Shown: positions 46,844-59,114, counted from the stretch's first letter. The stretch is DNA of 64,000 bases from Odobenus rosmarus divergens (GCF_000321225.1 NW_004450287.1:587907-651906), one strand, 5' to 3'. Made by a program: numbers and translations. The notes: a model not told the origin generated them from the sequence alone.

Positions 46844-48826
46844 ATGCAGAGAAACTTCACACCATTCCAAGGAAGTAGAAGTTTACGTAGAAACTCTTCA
46901 AGAAATATGCTTTCAACTTTTAGTAAGTCTTCAGACTGATAGAGGAATTCAATCAAGATTAACATCTAGGGCTTGTCACACAAATTGCTGTGGGGTCTCT
47001 GCTCAATCCTACTATTTCTTCACAATGTTTTCTGTAAATTAACGTGTTCCATTATATGAAGACAGCCAGCCCCATCTTGTAATTGACAGATAGGATTTTC
47101 TCTGGATTCATTTTCTGTATCCTTGGTATCTAAACCACTGGTCCATTCAGGGAAAAAGTCAACTGGCCCATTAAATAAGATAAAGTCATCCGAATCTTAT
47201 ATGACAGGTTATTTTTTTATTTTGCGCTTGTGATAAAAGTCTTGCATTTTCCATTTCTGAAAGTTCTTGCTTTTACTGAGACCATAGTAGGTAATTTACT
47301 GTATTTGTAGTTTCATACCATTTTATTCAATGCAAAGACACAAGACACAAACTTAATTCTAAAATTCATATGAAGTAGAAACCAGGTCTTATTTTCTGGA
47401 GAAAAGCCACACACTACAACAAAGTGTAAAAGGAAACCGATATCATTATCATTGATAACCAAAACATTTTTAATTCTAGAAATTGAGCCCACAAATGCAA
47501 TAATTAGTCTGGATAAGAAGTATGAGTTTTGGCTGAATTAAGAATGGATGGAAAGTATTTTTCCAGTCTTCACCGCAAAACAGTTAAAAAGTAATGGGAA
47601 GAAAAAAAAAAGTAATGGCGAGTGATTTAAATTACTTAGATGCCAGAGGAAGCCATTTTGCAGACGTAATTCAGAGAACATCGTGGTAGCCTCAGATGAC
47701 AGTTGCTTGCAGCTCAGGAGGCTCCAGGGAACGGAAGAGTCATCCCTATGTGAGAACTCTACTCAGCCAGATGAACAGACTCTCCTGAGTGTCTGAGGTG
47801 GCTCTCTCTCACTTAAGTCCCAGCCATCTAGCTATCATTTTAGGCTATCATTTTATTCATACTACCTGGCAGTGTTGAGGGCCTAAGAAAAGATATCCTT
47901 TAATACTCAACATTAGGTGGGCAATAAAGTCTTGAAATATAAACAGAATAAAGTGCTTTCATTACTCCTGTAAACCAGGGTAGTTTAACCTCCGTGTAGG
48001 ACTATAAGAATGTCTTTCATCAGAGGGAAAGAAAAAAAGGACAAAACCCTGCCTGATATAGTGGGATTCTCATTAAACTGGGCAGGAGCTTTAACTGGAA
48101 ACAAGGGTAAGGTGAGATCTCAGATTGGTACAATTTACTGCTCTTATTACAGTTTTTATCCCAAGGACTGATTCAAGTCATCCAATTTCTTTTCCTTGTC
48201 ACAGTTGCTTTGCCAAGAATCAATCATATTGAAATTTAAGAGCCTCATATGTTTCTGTACAACCCAGTGATGGGTTGTATAGCTTTGACCTTCTTAAATG
48301 TCCCTTAATTTGATTTGATATCTATTCCTGCAGGAAAAGTATGCTGTTTCAGCTATTCAAACATCACTCTTTCAAACCTTCCCTGGTCATTACATCTTAG
48401 GAAACCATAATTTTGGTGGGGGAGAGGTGGGTAGAATGAATGTAGACTGAATCCATTTTTGTACTAAGCCAATTAACATTACATCATCGTAGCAGAAATA
48501 TCTAGAACATTACCTCATATCAGTGATCTTCTGGGATGTTAAAATAGATTTTCAAAAATGTGAGATTTATTTTTCATGTAAATGTTGAATCTTCAATTAC
48601 ATGTTCATCAACTATATTCATCAACCATTTTTAAGGTCCAAATTCAAGCTAATATAGTATACAAGTGTTTTAAATAAAATCCTTTTCATCTATTTCCTCT
48701 TTAAAGAAGAAAATCACAGTGATAGAGCACCCAAAAGTATTTCTAAATAGGATGATAGATTTGACTTTTAGAAAATAATCTGACCTCAGGCTCTAGGACC
48801 CCAAAGCAGTCAAACTACCAAACGCA

Positions 48827-48828
<2 letters not shown>
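46844..48828 (+). other. Intron 1 segment, nothing recognised
   Basis: AT-rich sequence without exon, SINE or L1 that I can recognise. It ends at the (CA)n microsatellite. Confidence 0.45.

Positions 48829-48864
<36 letters not shown>
48829..48864 (+). repeat. (CA)18 microsatellite
   Basis: Uninterrupted AC dinucleotides over 36 bases in the sense strand of intron 1. In RNA a CA tract is a known hnRNP L target type. Any splicing effect here is inference. Length is likely polymorphic. Confidence 0.97.
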
Positions 48865-48866
<2 letters not shown>

Positions 48867-48896
48867 GCCAAAATCAAATTAAAAGAAGGATAAGGT

Positions 48897-49098
48897 GGGT
48901 GCCTGGGTGGCTCAGTCGTTAAGCATCTGCCTTCGGCTCAGGTCATGATCCCAGGGTCCTGGGATCGAGTCCCACATCGGGCTCCCTGCTCGGCGGGAAG
49001 CCTGCTTCTCCCTCTCCCACTCCCCCTGCTTGGGTTCCCTCTCTCGCTGTGTCTCTCTCTCTGTCAAATAAATAAATAAAATCTTTAAAAAAAAAAAA
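48897..49098 (+). repeat. CAN SINE
   Basis: Head 'GGGTGCCTGGGTGGCTCAG' and a poly(A) tail, with short duplication AAGGATAAGG before and AAGGATGAGG after. It lies 33 bases after the (CA)18 tract. Confidence 0.95.
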
Positions 49099-50566
49099 GG
49101 ATGAGGAGCTTAATTTATGACATGAAAAAAGAAGGTGCCAAAGAAAGAGCTGTAAGATCACTGATTCTGATCTATGTGGAGACTACATATTTAGAAGAGT
49201 AGGGAAATAATTATATATGTGTTTGTCTAGTTCATATTTTACTAAGTGCAATTAACCTCTCTGCTGCTTTAGTCTAATCTAATTCAAGATTTAATCTGAC
49301 TATTAAATCTCTAGTACCGATTGTACTGTTCTCCTTGGTGCTCTTTGTTCTTCAAAGAAGAAGATATTGCTCAGATTCACACACACACAAACACAAAGGA
49401 AAAAGAAAAAAATGAGACAATTCAGGTAATTGCCAGACAAAATATATCACTCTTAAAATATCCAAATAACTGATGCAAATGGGTTTTTTCCCATAAAATA
49501 CCTAGATAATTGCCACTTTCTCCACTTACCCCATTAGCTGTGATATGAATGTATAAGGATATATTCAGTCATATAAGAATATATATACTCACAGTTCCTT
49601 TTGAGAAACTGTTCCTGAGTTTTCTAGCCATCTCTGCACCAATATTTACTATCCAAGTAAAACATACAAGTAAAAAAAAAAAAATCTTTCTGTAAATCTC
49701 TGTACTTAACCTACAGTTGTATAGTCAGTAAGTCACATGTGGTAATTAAAGAACAAATGCCAAAGAAAAATGGGAAGAGAAAAAAGTCTTGGATTCTTTA
49801 TTTTCAAAGGCAGTAGTAACATATATCACTTTCTTGTTAAAAACAATATGTAGATGGTGAAGGTGTGTGTAATGCATCTGAACAGATTGTTGGAGGAAGT
49901 GAATGGCATTACGAGCAAGGCACATAGAGTCAGACAGACCTATATTCAAGCTGAACTCCACACTTTATGGTCTGTTGGATATTGGGCAAACTACCCCACT
50001 TCTCTGCATCTTTTTCTTTCATCTGTAAGTCTAGTCTAATTATAGTATCTTTCTCCTAGCATTGTTGAGAGGATTAAATGAGAAACGCATGCAAATATCT
50101 GAACTCGGTGCCTGATACATTCTTTGTGCTCCAAACCCAAATAGCAACTGCTACCATGATTCATAGTTCATTGTAGCCATTTGGAAGAATGGAAAAACAA
50201 TTAGCGTTCATACATCATTAGGTTAAGTGGGTATTGCTATAGAATATGGGTTGAATTTTAAATGAATTCACTAGAGAGATACACTAACTTGCAAACATTA
50301 ATAGTTAATGGCAAATGCAACCAACTATGAGAAAGATTATATGGAATTACCTGTTACTTCCCACATCCTCACAAACATGCACAGAACTCTACTTGGTGTT
50401 GGGGTGTAATGAAAAAATTAATATATGCCAAGTTCCAAAAACCAGTGAACGGGATTGTCAATTCAAAGTATGAAATATCAATAGTGAAATCTTATTCGCA
50501 CATTTCTAATAGCCTTCACGTTAGCTTGGGATTTTTCATTGCTGATTAAAAAAAAAAGTTTATCCT
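49099..50566 (+). other. Intron 1 segment with an antisense MIR
   Basis: A MIR (-) spans about 49918-50140 ('GAGTCAGACAGACCTATATTC' shortened, 'TCATCTGTAAGTC', 'GAGAGGATTAAATGAG'). Otherwise AT-rich, with no exon seen. Confidence 0.55.
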
Positions 50567-50750
50567 GGGGTGCCTGGGTGGCTCAGTCGTTAAGCGTCTG
50601 CCTTCAGCTCAGGTCATGATCCCAGGGTCCTGGGATCGAGCCCCACATCAGGCCCCCGGCTCCTCGGGAAGTCTGCTTCTCCCTCTCCCCCTGCTTGTGT
50701 CCCTCTCTTGCTGTGTCTCTGTCAGATACATAAATAAAATCTTTAAAAAC
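50567..50750 (+). repeat. CAN SINE
   Basis: Head 'GGGGTGCCTGGGTGGCTCAG', tail 'ATAAATAAAATCTTTAAAAA'. Target-site duplication not clear. Confidence 0.94.
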
Positions 50751-52333
50751 AAATATTTATCTAAATTCCATATAGTTCAACCCACACTCTATTTTCTGCT
50801 AGGCCGACCTATCCTACTGGACTCAGCTTTAGTGATCCTTTTTCTGGAAAGTTTCCTTAACCACCCATCTATAAGGATCTCTTGCCCTCTTACCTCTGCC
50901 CTTGACTCCAAATACAGTTATTGTTTATTATCTATTCTTCTTTCATAAGGTCTCTTGTGTCTATCTTCCCTTTCTTTTCCCTTTGCTATTCCCTACTATT
51001 TTCTTAAGCCATACCACATTACTTGCTGAACTTCATTCGGTTGTGTCTTAAGGGTATCTCTTGTAATGGGTCCTTCCTGCATAATAAAATGACTAGATAA
51101 ATCTTTCTAAGAAGAGCCTTTCATCAGGTAACCCCCCCTTTCAAAATGTTCAGAGGCTGCCTCTTGCTAAGATAATTGTAATGGCCAAATTCTGATAGTG
51201 AATGAGGATATTATTAATGGGCTTCAATCAGAACTATGCAAGCAAACAGGACTTCTAGCTAACTCACTCATTCTCACCTCTGTGCTTCTCAAATTTTCCC
51301 ACAGAAATATTCCTGAGAGTGGACTCAAAACAGAACACTCAAGCTTAAATTTCTTTTAAGTAACATGTGGAAAATTCATGATATTCTGACATTCTGGTAA
51401 AAAAATATCTATACCTATGGTTGTCTTAATGTAAACACAATATCTTAAGTCATAACCTTTTCACATGAACAAAAATTCAAAACATCTTACCCAACGTCTT
51501 AGAGCAAAACTGACCTCCAGGAAGTCTTTCTATCAGGACACAACTCCTGAAAACCTCATTGTCGTGTAGTCCATGAAAATGAAGTGAATGATGCTCCCTG
51601 TAGTTGAGTTATCATTTCTTGCATGAAGTCAACTCACTGCCCACCCATAAAAGCCTTCCAGATAGCTTCTTCAGAACCCCATTTCCATGTCAACAGTAAT
51701 GAACATACCTTCTCCCTTCCTTGTCTTCCTTAACACTATTCAGTCTTTACCATCCAGGTCCATTTGCTCTGGTTGCGTATAAAATACAAGTCACCCAATT
51801 AAATTTGAACTTCAGAAAAGCAAGGAATGATTTTTTAGTATGTCCCATGCAATTTTTGAATTAAAACTTAAGTAGGCATCTTGTATTTTTGCTTGCTAAA
51901 CCTGGCAACCGTTACTGTAAAGCCATTCCTGACCACTCTGCCCATAGCACCAAGGCTTTGAGGTTCTTCTGAATTTCCAACACAAATCATCTGTACCTCC
52001 ATTTGACACCCTATTTTGCATGTGTTTCTATCCATATACTCCATATTTTTATATACACATACTCCACTTCCCGGATTTGAAAGCTTCTTGAGAATGAGGA
52101 TACTATTATATTTCTTTGTAATTCCATAGTGCCTCACAGAAACTCCTGCCCATCAGTGGTGATCATAAATACTTGTTAATTGAGAGACTGACTTAAAATC
52201 AATGAGCAAGCTAGCCAACAATGATTTACTAAGCAATAACCTCCTTTCCCATCCAGACCTGTGCTGTGAATTTTTTCATAGATGAGTAAGATGTAGCATT
52301 TGCCTTCAGAGAACCTATAGTTTTGTAAACAAA
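50751..52333 (+). other. Intron 1 segment with an L2 end
   Basis: An L2-like 3' end lies at about 52075-52195 ('AAGCTTCTTGAGAATGAGG' ... 'GTGCCTCACAGAAAC' ... 'AATACTTGTTAATTGAGAGA'). No exon seen. The rest is unique and AT-rich. Confidence 0.5.
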
Positions 52334-52647
52334 AGGCCACATGTGACTTTAGCCTCTGGGTGCCAGTTTCATTTGCATAATCGGTGGTGGGGCAGGTGGA
52401 CTGTTAGCTAAATGATCTTTTAGGACCCTCCGAATCTAGCATTCTGTAGCTCTAAAACATATGGGTGTTGAATCTGTTTCCTGTTAGCCAACAAAAGATG
52501 GATTTGTCAGTAATGCCCAAATTAATCTTCTGGGAATTCCTGTCTTCCCAAGGTACTCACCCTCCCTTGGGTTACCATAATGATCAGAAGCCCCTGCCAA
52601 AAAAAGAAACATTACCCATGAGATTCAACATGTTAGGGCTTCGCCAT
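52334..52647 (+). repeat. Direct duplication, copy 1 (314 bp)
   Basis: From AGGCCACATGTGACTTTAGC to the segment ending TCGCCAT. It is repeated in the same orientation at 54028-54340, 1694 bp downstream. I count six substitutions and one A-run length difference across 314 positions (about 98% identity). It does not look like any repeat family I know. The copies flank 1380 bp of unrelated sequence. Confidence 0.95.
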
Positions 52648-54027
52648 CAAAACCCAGTAGTGACTGACCTTAGACAGTATGGAATCACATATAACAGTAT
52701 AAAATCAAGATTGTGTAGTACAGCCAACTAAGGGCAATGGGAGATCAATGTGGGCAGCACCCCTAAGAGAGAGAAACCCTGAGGAGGGAGGATGTGAATT
52801 GGGACTGAAATTTTGGCAAGAATTTAGATGAGAGGAGGGGATTAGGAAGGGCAATGCCATGTGGGGAAAGTTTGGGCAACTGTACCAAGTGAACAGGAAA
52901 CCCTTCTTCACTGGAGAGCGTGCCTTTGTTGTAGGGAAAGAGTCAAGATGTGCTTGGACTTTGGTTGCAAGTAGTTTTAAGGAGCTCCCTAGGATTCAGA
53001 GCAACTATATGAGTGAGAATCTATGCAATGGCTGCTACTGGGTATGTTCATGCCATGGAGAGTCATGGCCCTCAATAAAAACAATGTAAGGATTCTCTTA
53101 AGTAAGCACCCACAAAATCAATTGGTTTTGTCCCCAAACCACCTAGGAGAGGAAAAAACAAACTTTTTATCAGTCATGGTTATACATTACACATAGGGGT
53201 CCAAAGTGTTGGTCCTTGACAACCTTTACATCTTCTGCCTTCATTAACCTATCAAGTATAATAGAGCAGTGGCTAATACTAAAAATTATAGAATTTCATT
53301 TCCAAGAAACTGAAGACAGATGTTGAGGAGTATTCTTTTCAGTAGAAATTCATGTTCTTCTACAACACTATTTTAATCTGTTACTGTTCTATGAGATAGA
53401 GAATCTTATTTTATTTTTATTTTTGGGTTGGCCCTCCCTAATAAAGTTGGTGTCTCTAACATGTGCTCTGAATATGTGCTTAATTTTTCAAAATATTTTG
53501 GATACCATATTGCTTTCTCTTATTAAAAAAAAAAAGGCACCCACCTACAAAAACTTGCTGTTTTGAGTTTTATTCTTCATGGAATTAAATGTATTAAACC
53601 ACCAAATGTTTCTCTCTGACAGAAACTGTGATTCACACTAAGCATCCATGTAAAGACCTGCTTGGACCTTTATAAGTGACATAATTTTATTAACTAAATA
53701 AACAAATAAGACAAAGAAATATGGTTTCAGCCTTCTAAAATTCCAAAGGCATCCAATGAAATCTCTCAAAGTAGGTGTTAGCAGGACTGTTTGTGTTGCT
53801 TATTTTAAAGGAAATAAGCTAAACAGGGAGAAAAATTCTCTTAGAGTGACCCTCTGGATGTGTTAGGTTGAACCATATACAATATGGCAATATTTGATCT
53901 TTGCATGTGGTTCATTGATATGCAAGTATGTCCAGCCTTGACACATTGAACCTCATCCTAAAAGTAGAAATAGAAAAAGGCCTCTTGGCAATCTTGATAT
54001 TGATTGATTTACTGCATTTTTATCTGG

Positions 54028-54340
54028 AGGCCACATGTGACTTTAGCCTCTGGGTGCCAGTTTCATCTGCATAATTGGTGGTGGGGCGGGTGGACTGTTA
54101 GCTAAATGATCTTTTAGGACCCTCCCAATCTAGCATTCTGTAGCTCTAAAACATATGGGTGTTGAATCTGTTTCCTGTTAGTCAACAAAAGATGGATTTG
54201 TCAGTAATGCCCAAATTAATCTTCTGGGAATTCCTGTCTTCCCAAGGTACTCACCCTCCCTTGGGTTACCATAATGATCAGAAGCCCCTGCCAAAAAAGA
54301 AACATTACCCATGAGATTCAACATGTTAGGGCATCGCCAT
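54028..54340 (+). repeat. Direct duplication, copy 2 (313 bp)
   Basis: Partner of 52334-52647. Differences include TTTGCATAATCGG to TCTGCATAATTGG, GGCAGG to GGCGGG, CTCCGAAT to CTCCCAAT, TTAGCCAAC to TTAGTCAAC, GGGCTTCG to GGGCATCG, and a run of six instead of seven A. The ends are abrupt, with unrelated flanks on both sides. It lies about 0.9 kb upstream of exon 2. Confidence 0.95.
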
Positions 54341-55231
54341 TTGTTTATACTTTTCCACAAGTTAGTGCACAGTATACCTATCATTTCTCTTCCATTTTTC
54401 TTAATTTATTGATAATCAACAATGGTGAGAAGATTTCACCTCCTTATCTCTATCTGGTCCTCTCTTGTCCTGGTGACAACCAGCACTGATGAGATGCCTT
54501 CCCAGGTTACCTGGGCAGGAGGCCTCTTGACGGAGAGAGGGAAAAATGAAATAGGGAGGGGGAGTGAAGGAGGAGGGAGATCACTCACTGAACTCCTGCA
54601 GTTCCTTGGCAAGGTGGGCACCCAAACCGGGTTCCGCAGAGGAAACGAGAGCCTTATAAGATCTCAGATCTAGCTTTATGGTTGTGGAAAGAAGTTGCAA
54701 CAAGAAAGTGCACTCAGGGATAAAGAGAAAGCAGAAACGTAGATTCTTGGAGGATGCATCCACTTGAGAACATCCTGATGGCTCTCTGCTTGTCCCTGAC
54801 TGAATCCATGGCCACTCAGGCCGAAGCAGCAAAGGACACCTCCTGAATCATACTTATGTCCAGTAGACTTACATACACATGTACTCGGATGGACCTATCT
54901 CTCTGCTAATTTTGTCTGGTTTTGCTTCTTCCATGTCCTTTCTGTCTCTCCTCCCTGTCCTACTGGATCTTAATTTCTCTGACTTTCCTTTCTTTCTCTC
55001 ACTCCCTTTCTCTCACTTTTTATCTAACCAGCTATAATGTGTCATTTCTGTCCTCTGTAATAAGGAATATGCACTTGAGAGTCCTGTTTCAATCTCTCAC
55101 TTATATTTTACGAAGCTGTGTACTTGGCAATATTCATTCTGAAAGAGTCTGTGACTGTTACTTAGATGAAAACAGGCATTAAGAGGAAACTCAGAAAATG
55201 AAAGATACTAATCTCGAGTCTTTTATTTTAG

Positions 55232-55327
55232 CCTACAAGGAAAAAATGAAGGAGCTGTCCATGCTGTCACTGATCTGCTCTTGTTTTTACCCGGAACCTC
55301 GCAACATCAACATCTATACTTATGATG
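55232..55327 (+). CDS. STMN2: Stathmin-2 (SCG10), exon 2
   Basis: Encodes residues 7-38 plus the first base of codon 39: the second half of the split Ala codon, then YKEKMKELSMLSLICSCF through IYTYD. This is the membrane-anchoring N-terminus that sets STMN2 apart from soluble stathmin-1. Cys22 and Cys24 are the known palmitoylation sites that target the protein to Golgi and vesicles in axons and growth cones, and both are present. The acceptor is TTTTATTTTAG with a TACTAAT branch-site match 20-25 bases upstream. The donor is GTGAGT. The exon is 96 bases, phase 1 at both ends. A CT-rich stretch at about 54941-55025 lies upstream. No substitutions are evident against the human protein as I remember it. 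Confidence 0.97.
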
Positions 55328-55509
55328 GTGAGTTGCCTACAATAGAAATGCTCCTGCTAACAGCATTTGGAAAAACTTAGATACACTTATTTCTCTCTCA
55401 CAACTCCTGATAGAATTAAATCAATATTTTGTAGATCTCACTATTGACTTGTTGTGTCTAGCTATTTGGTCTTATTGATTGCCTATTGCTCAAAACAGTT
55501 TGAGGGTGT

Positions 55510-55855
55510 TTTGTTTTGTTTTGTTTTGTTTTGTTTTAAGTAAACTCTAAACCCAACATCAGGCTCGAACTCACAACTCTGAGGTCAAGAGTCACACATT
55601 GGGAGCGCCTGGGTGGCTCATTCGGTTAAGCACCAGACTCTTGATTTTGGCTCAGGTCATGATCTCAGGGTCGTGAGATCCAGCCCCATGTTGGGCTCCA
55701 CACTCAGCATGGAGTCCGCTTGAGATTCTCTCTCTCCCCCTCTCCCTCTGCCCTTTGACCCCCACGTGCTCTCTCTCTCTCTAAAATAATAAATAAATAA
55801 ATCTTTTTAAAAGAAAGAGCCACACGTCCAACGACTGAGCGAGCCAGGTGCCCCT
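55510..55855 (-). repeat. Old CAN SINE (-) interrupted by a younger SINE
   Basis: The left part (about 55510-55600) has a (GTTTT)5 tail-derived microsatellite and then antisense SINE body ('CAGGCTCGAACTCACAAC'). The right part (about 55814-55855) has the antisense head ('CGACTGAGCGAGCCAGGTGC'). The two halves are split by the + strand SINE at 55601-55813. Confidence 0.88.
55601..55813 (+). repeat. CAN SINE nested in an older SINE
   Basis: Head 'GGGAGCGCCTGGGTGGCTCA', body, and tail 'AATAAATAAATAAATC'. Flanking duplication AAGAGTCACAC before and AAGAGCCACAC after, both inside the antisense host SINE. Confidence 0.93.
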
Positions 55856-57714
55856 AAAACAATTTGAGTTTGATGCTAACAACAGCACATTAATATCTCC
55901 TAAGAAACAGAGGTAGATGGTTGTTACAAGCCACATCCAGCATATCAACATCGATAACATGTCTAAAGCTTTTCTTTGCAAATAATATAATATACTAAGC
56001 TTTAGTTAGACCAAACAGTAATTTGCAAGAAAATGCTTTATATTTAAGAAACTCAAAAGAAAAAATCAACAACCATCACTGTTTCCCCCTTATTATAGTC
56101 TTCATAAAGTTCCCATATTTTGAGTATGCATGTCAACAAGCTAACAAGTTCCCATGATAAAAGTGACTTACGACTGAGGCCCCAGATAAAGACAACAAAA
56201 AAAAAAAAAAAAAAGGCCTAAAGAATTGGCATGACTATGAACTTCACTGTAGTGCAACACTTTCCGTTGGATTTATCCAAGTTCATTCTACTTAGTTTGC
56301 TTTTCTTCCTGGCTCTGCCACTATCCACATGACCTCAGGCAAGTAACTTAGATTTTCTGAGGCTTATTTAACTTAGTATCTTCCTCCCACAGTTGTTGTA
56401 GGGTTTAAATGGTCTAATGCAAGTCAAACGCTTAGCACCAAGCCTGACCCCTTGTAAGCACTCAAAAATGGTAGCTATCATTGCCAATGATATCATCCTC
56501 ACTTAATTCAGTCATTGTAATTAAAATGTTTGAAAGAGTTCTATGTGTAGCAGTCAGAGCTGAGGTATATTTTGCTTATATACTGTTGGCTTATCATGTT
56601 TCTTTTCCATATATGTAAAGACATACATTAAAGACAAGCTGAAGGCATCTGTGGCACTTAACCCCTTCTGTGCCTTTAAAGGCTAGCCCAGGACTCAGAG
56701 CCTCTTTCCTTCCAAAGTTATGCTAACACAGCACAAGTGTCATAAATGCTAATTAACCATTTCATAAGGCAATGTCTTTCAGGGGAAAGGGTTTCAGTTT
56801 CCAACCCAAACTTTCATTAGAATGCAGGCTCAGTGCCCACTTTGTGTATGTTCATTCAGTCAACAGATAAATCGGACAGATGCTTCCTCAGCTCAATACA
56901 GCTGTGACTAGTAATCCAGCCACGTTGCTTCTGGGATTCTAATATCTTACCATGTGTTGTCACAGAGGCTCCAAAGATAAATACGGAACAGGCCTCTTCT
57001 TGGAGGAACTTAGAGCCGACAAGAGACATACGTGCAATATACAAATAATCAGCAAGCAGACCGCAGTGTGATTAAGGGCTAAACTCGAGGTGACCCAAAA
57101 TGTATTAGGAAGACAGGGAAAACAGTGACTGGTTCTACAGCTTTAGGGATTGAAGACAAGGGAAAAAGAAAGTCAGAAGTTATGGATAAGCTGAGTTTTA
57201 GAAGCTAAATAGATAAATTCAACATTGCTCGTGCACTGCTTCCTAGAAGAATTGGTAGAGCATGTCAAATTTCCAATAAACCTTTGTTATTTTTTTCTTC
57301 CCCATTTAGCCCAAAAATGCCTCCAGCCATGGTAATTTTCAAAAGATAAATCTAAATCTGTGCTACTTTATTTTCATGTGAAGCTCATGTTTATTCAAAA
57401 GGAAAATAAAGTTCAATTTAAAATCAGTTCTGGCTCATTTTTCCTAAGTAGGCTTGCCATTATTCGACTCCCGATGGACATTGTGGAATCTCCCAACACT
57501 GTAAATATTTATTCTGTTGGAATATATCTGTAATGATACTAAAGAAAGAGGTCTTGTATGTTCAAAACAATGTAGAACAAATAATCACAGGCAGCATTTA
57601 TTCCTATTGGCCAGAATAACAAGGCTACTCGCAATTGCCAGAATTCAAATTATTTAAATAAACCCCTGCTTCCCTGCTCTGTATGCTTGACATTCTCAAA
57701 TATTCATTCCTCAG

Positions 57715-57887
57715 ATATGGAAGTGAAGCAAATCAACAAACGTGCTTCTGGCCAGGCTTTTGAGCTGATCCTGAAGCCACCATCTCCCATCTCAGAAGCC
57801 CCACGAACTTTAGCTTCTCCTAAGAAGAAAGACCTGTCTCTGGAGGAGATCCAGAAAAAACTGGAGGCTGCAGAGGAAAGAAGAAAG
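57715..57887 (+). CDS. STMN2: Stathmin-2 (SCG10), exon 3
   Basis: Encodes the end of codon 39 and residues 40-96: [20 protein letters not shown], then the Pro/Ser-rich regulatory segment, then the start of the long tubulin-binding helix ending EERRK. Known phosphosites are visible: Ser50 (RAS), and the JNK sites Ser62 (PPSP) and Ser73 (LASP). FELILKP is the stathmin-family tubulin-capping motif region. The acceptor is ATTCATTCCTCAG and the donor GTAACT (slightly off GTAAGT). 173 bases, entering in phase 1 and leaving in phase 0. The donor is followed 25 bases later by a long pyrimidine tract. No change against the human protein as I recall it. Residue 97 onward lies beyond this window. Confidence 0.97.
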
Positions 57888-57912
57888 GTAACTTTTCCCA
57901 TAGGTTTTTAAA

Positions 57913-57976
57913 TTCTCTCTTTTCTCTGTCTCTTCCCTTCCTTCCTCTTCTTTCTCCCTCCCTCTCCTCCCTCCAC
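57913..57976 (+). promoter_or_regulatory. STMN2: Pyrimidine tract downstream of exon 3 donor
   Basis: About 64 bases almost purely C and T with several UCUU and CUCUCU cores in RNA sense, starting 26 bases after the exon. Such tracts can bind PTBP1/PTBP2, which are known to regulate neuronal exons. Function here is inference. Confidence 0.4.
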
Positions 57977-59040
57977 GCCCCACATATTCTAGCAGAGGTT
58001 CCAGGGGACATCTGCGTGTGAACCTGCAACATCCCAGCACGTGTAGGTCTTCAACATACATGGAGCCAGGCTAGTTCAAGTAAAAATTGCTGCTTTTAGG
58101 CTACTTAAAACCAAAGATTTGCACTAAAGAGCACTAAAAGAGCTTCAATACCTTAGTGCTCTTCTCCCTCTCTTGGATCCCCTATCACAAAAATTTCCCC
58201 ACCTTAGTCCACTGTGCGTATCCAGAAAAACAGCCTTAGGTAACTTAACTCCAGGGTTTGGAGGTGGGGAGGGGTACAGGACTGGTGATTCCTCCTTCTC
58301 AGGGTCTGCATCTCATCCCCAGTGTAGTGCATGGTTTTCCTTGAAACAACAGACCACCAGATCCTCCCCCTGAAATATCTCTGTCCGGATGCTGCTCACC
58401 CCAGGGTAAGGGCCCCAAGCTTGCCTCTGTCCTCAAGGCCTCACTTCCCGCCCTTGAAGTTAGTCCTTCTAAGATCAGGACCCTCTCAATCTATTAGTAT
58501 CCTCCTCTACCCAGTTCTAAGCCTTGATGGCATTTTTTTCTCTCTTTTCCATTGGTCCCTGTTTGTTTTAGAGCACTTTTCTTTTGCCAAATCTCTAATT
58601 TTTCACAATTAGATGACTAAGAAGCCATGGGTATTAAAAATGGAGGGCACTCAGAAATCCCAAGGACTCTACACATAAAGATAAAAGTTATGTCTGAATA
58701 TATCTGTACCAACCATGTGTTTGTTACAGTCCATCCCACCAAAATGCTCTTGACCAACCCAAATGGAATTATTTTTAGGTAATTCATTCCTATGTTGTAT
58801 TTTCCACTGACTTTATCACAAAGTATTTTTAGAAGCATGTAGTCATTAAGAATATGCTCCATGCACAATATTAATGGAAATGAAACTCTGCATTTATAGT
58901 AATTTTTTATTTTATTAATATATTGCCTATAAAAAGTTAGCCAATACATTCAACACCTCTATGTTGGATAGTTACAAAGAAAACAAAGATAGTCTTTCTC
59001 ACTGAATTCTCTAACAGTCAAAATGTGACAAAGCCAAACA

Positions 59041-59114
59041 CGTGTATGTGCGAGTATGTGTCTGTATAATGTGTGTACATATATGCACACACACATATAT
59101 ATACATACATATGT
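59041..59114 (+). repeat. Degenerate TG/CA/TA dinucleotide tract in intron 3
   Basis: Runs of TGTG, then (CA)n and (TA)n, with interruptions, 1.15 kb after exon 3. I recall a polymorphic CA repeat in intron 3 of human STMN2 at a similar offset. Equivalence is unproven. Confidence 0.7.

Larger units (their letters stand above)
30292..55231 (+). other. STMN2: STMN2 intron 1 (24.9 kb)
   Basis: GT-AG intron, donor GTAAGG and acceptor TTTTATTTTAG. A TACTAAT branch-site match at 55206-55212 places the branch A about 20 bases before the acceptor end. Contents in order: CpG-rich island (30.8-32.6 kb), AT-rich unique DNA, cryptic exon 2a region (35.67 kb), MIR/MER5 fragments, a SINE-rich second half, a (CA)18 tract (48829-48864) and the 314-bp direct duplication (52.3/54.0 kb). 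No other coding gene is seen inside it. Confidence 0.93.
55328..57714 (+). other. STMN2: STMN2 intron 2 (2.4 kb)
   Basis: GTGAGT donor, TTCATTCCTCAG acceptor. It contains a nested pair of SINEs (55510-55855) and a MIR (-) at about 56300-56480 ('CTGGCTCTGCCACTATCCAC', 'CAGGCAAGTAACTTAG'). A poly(A) run lies near 56199-56214. No extra exon seen. Confidence 0.93.
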
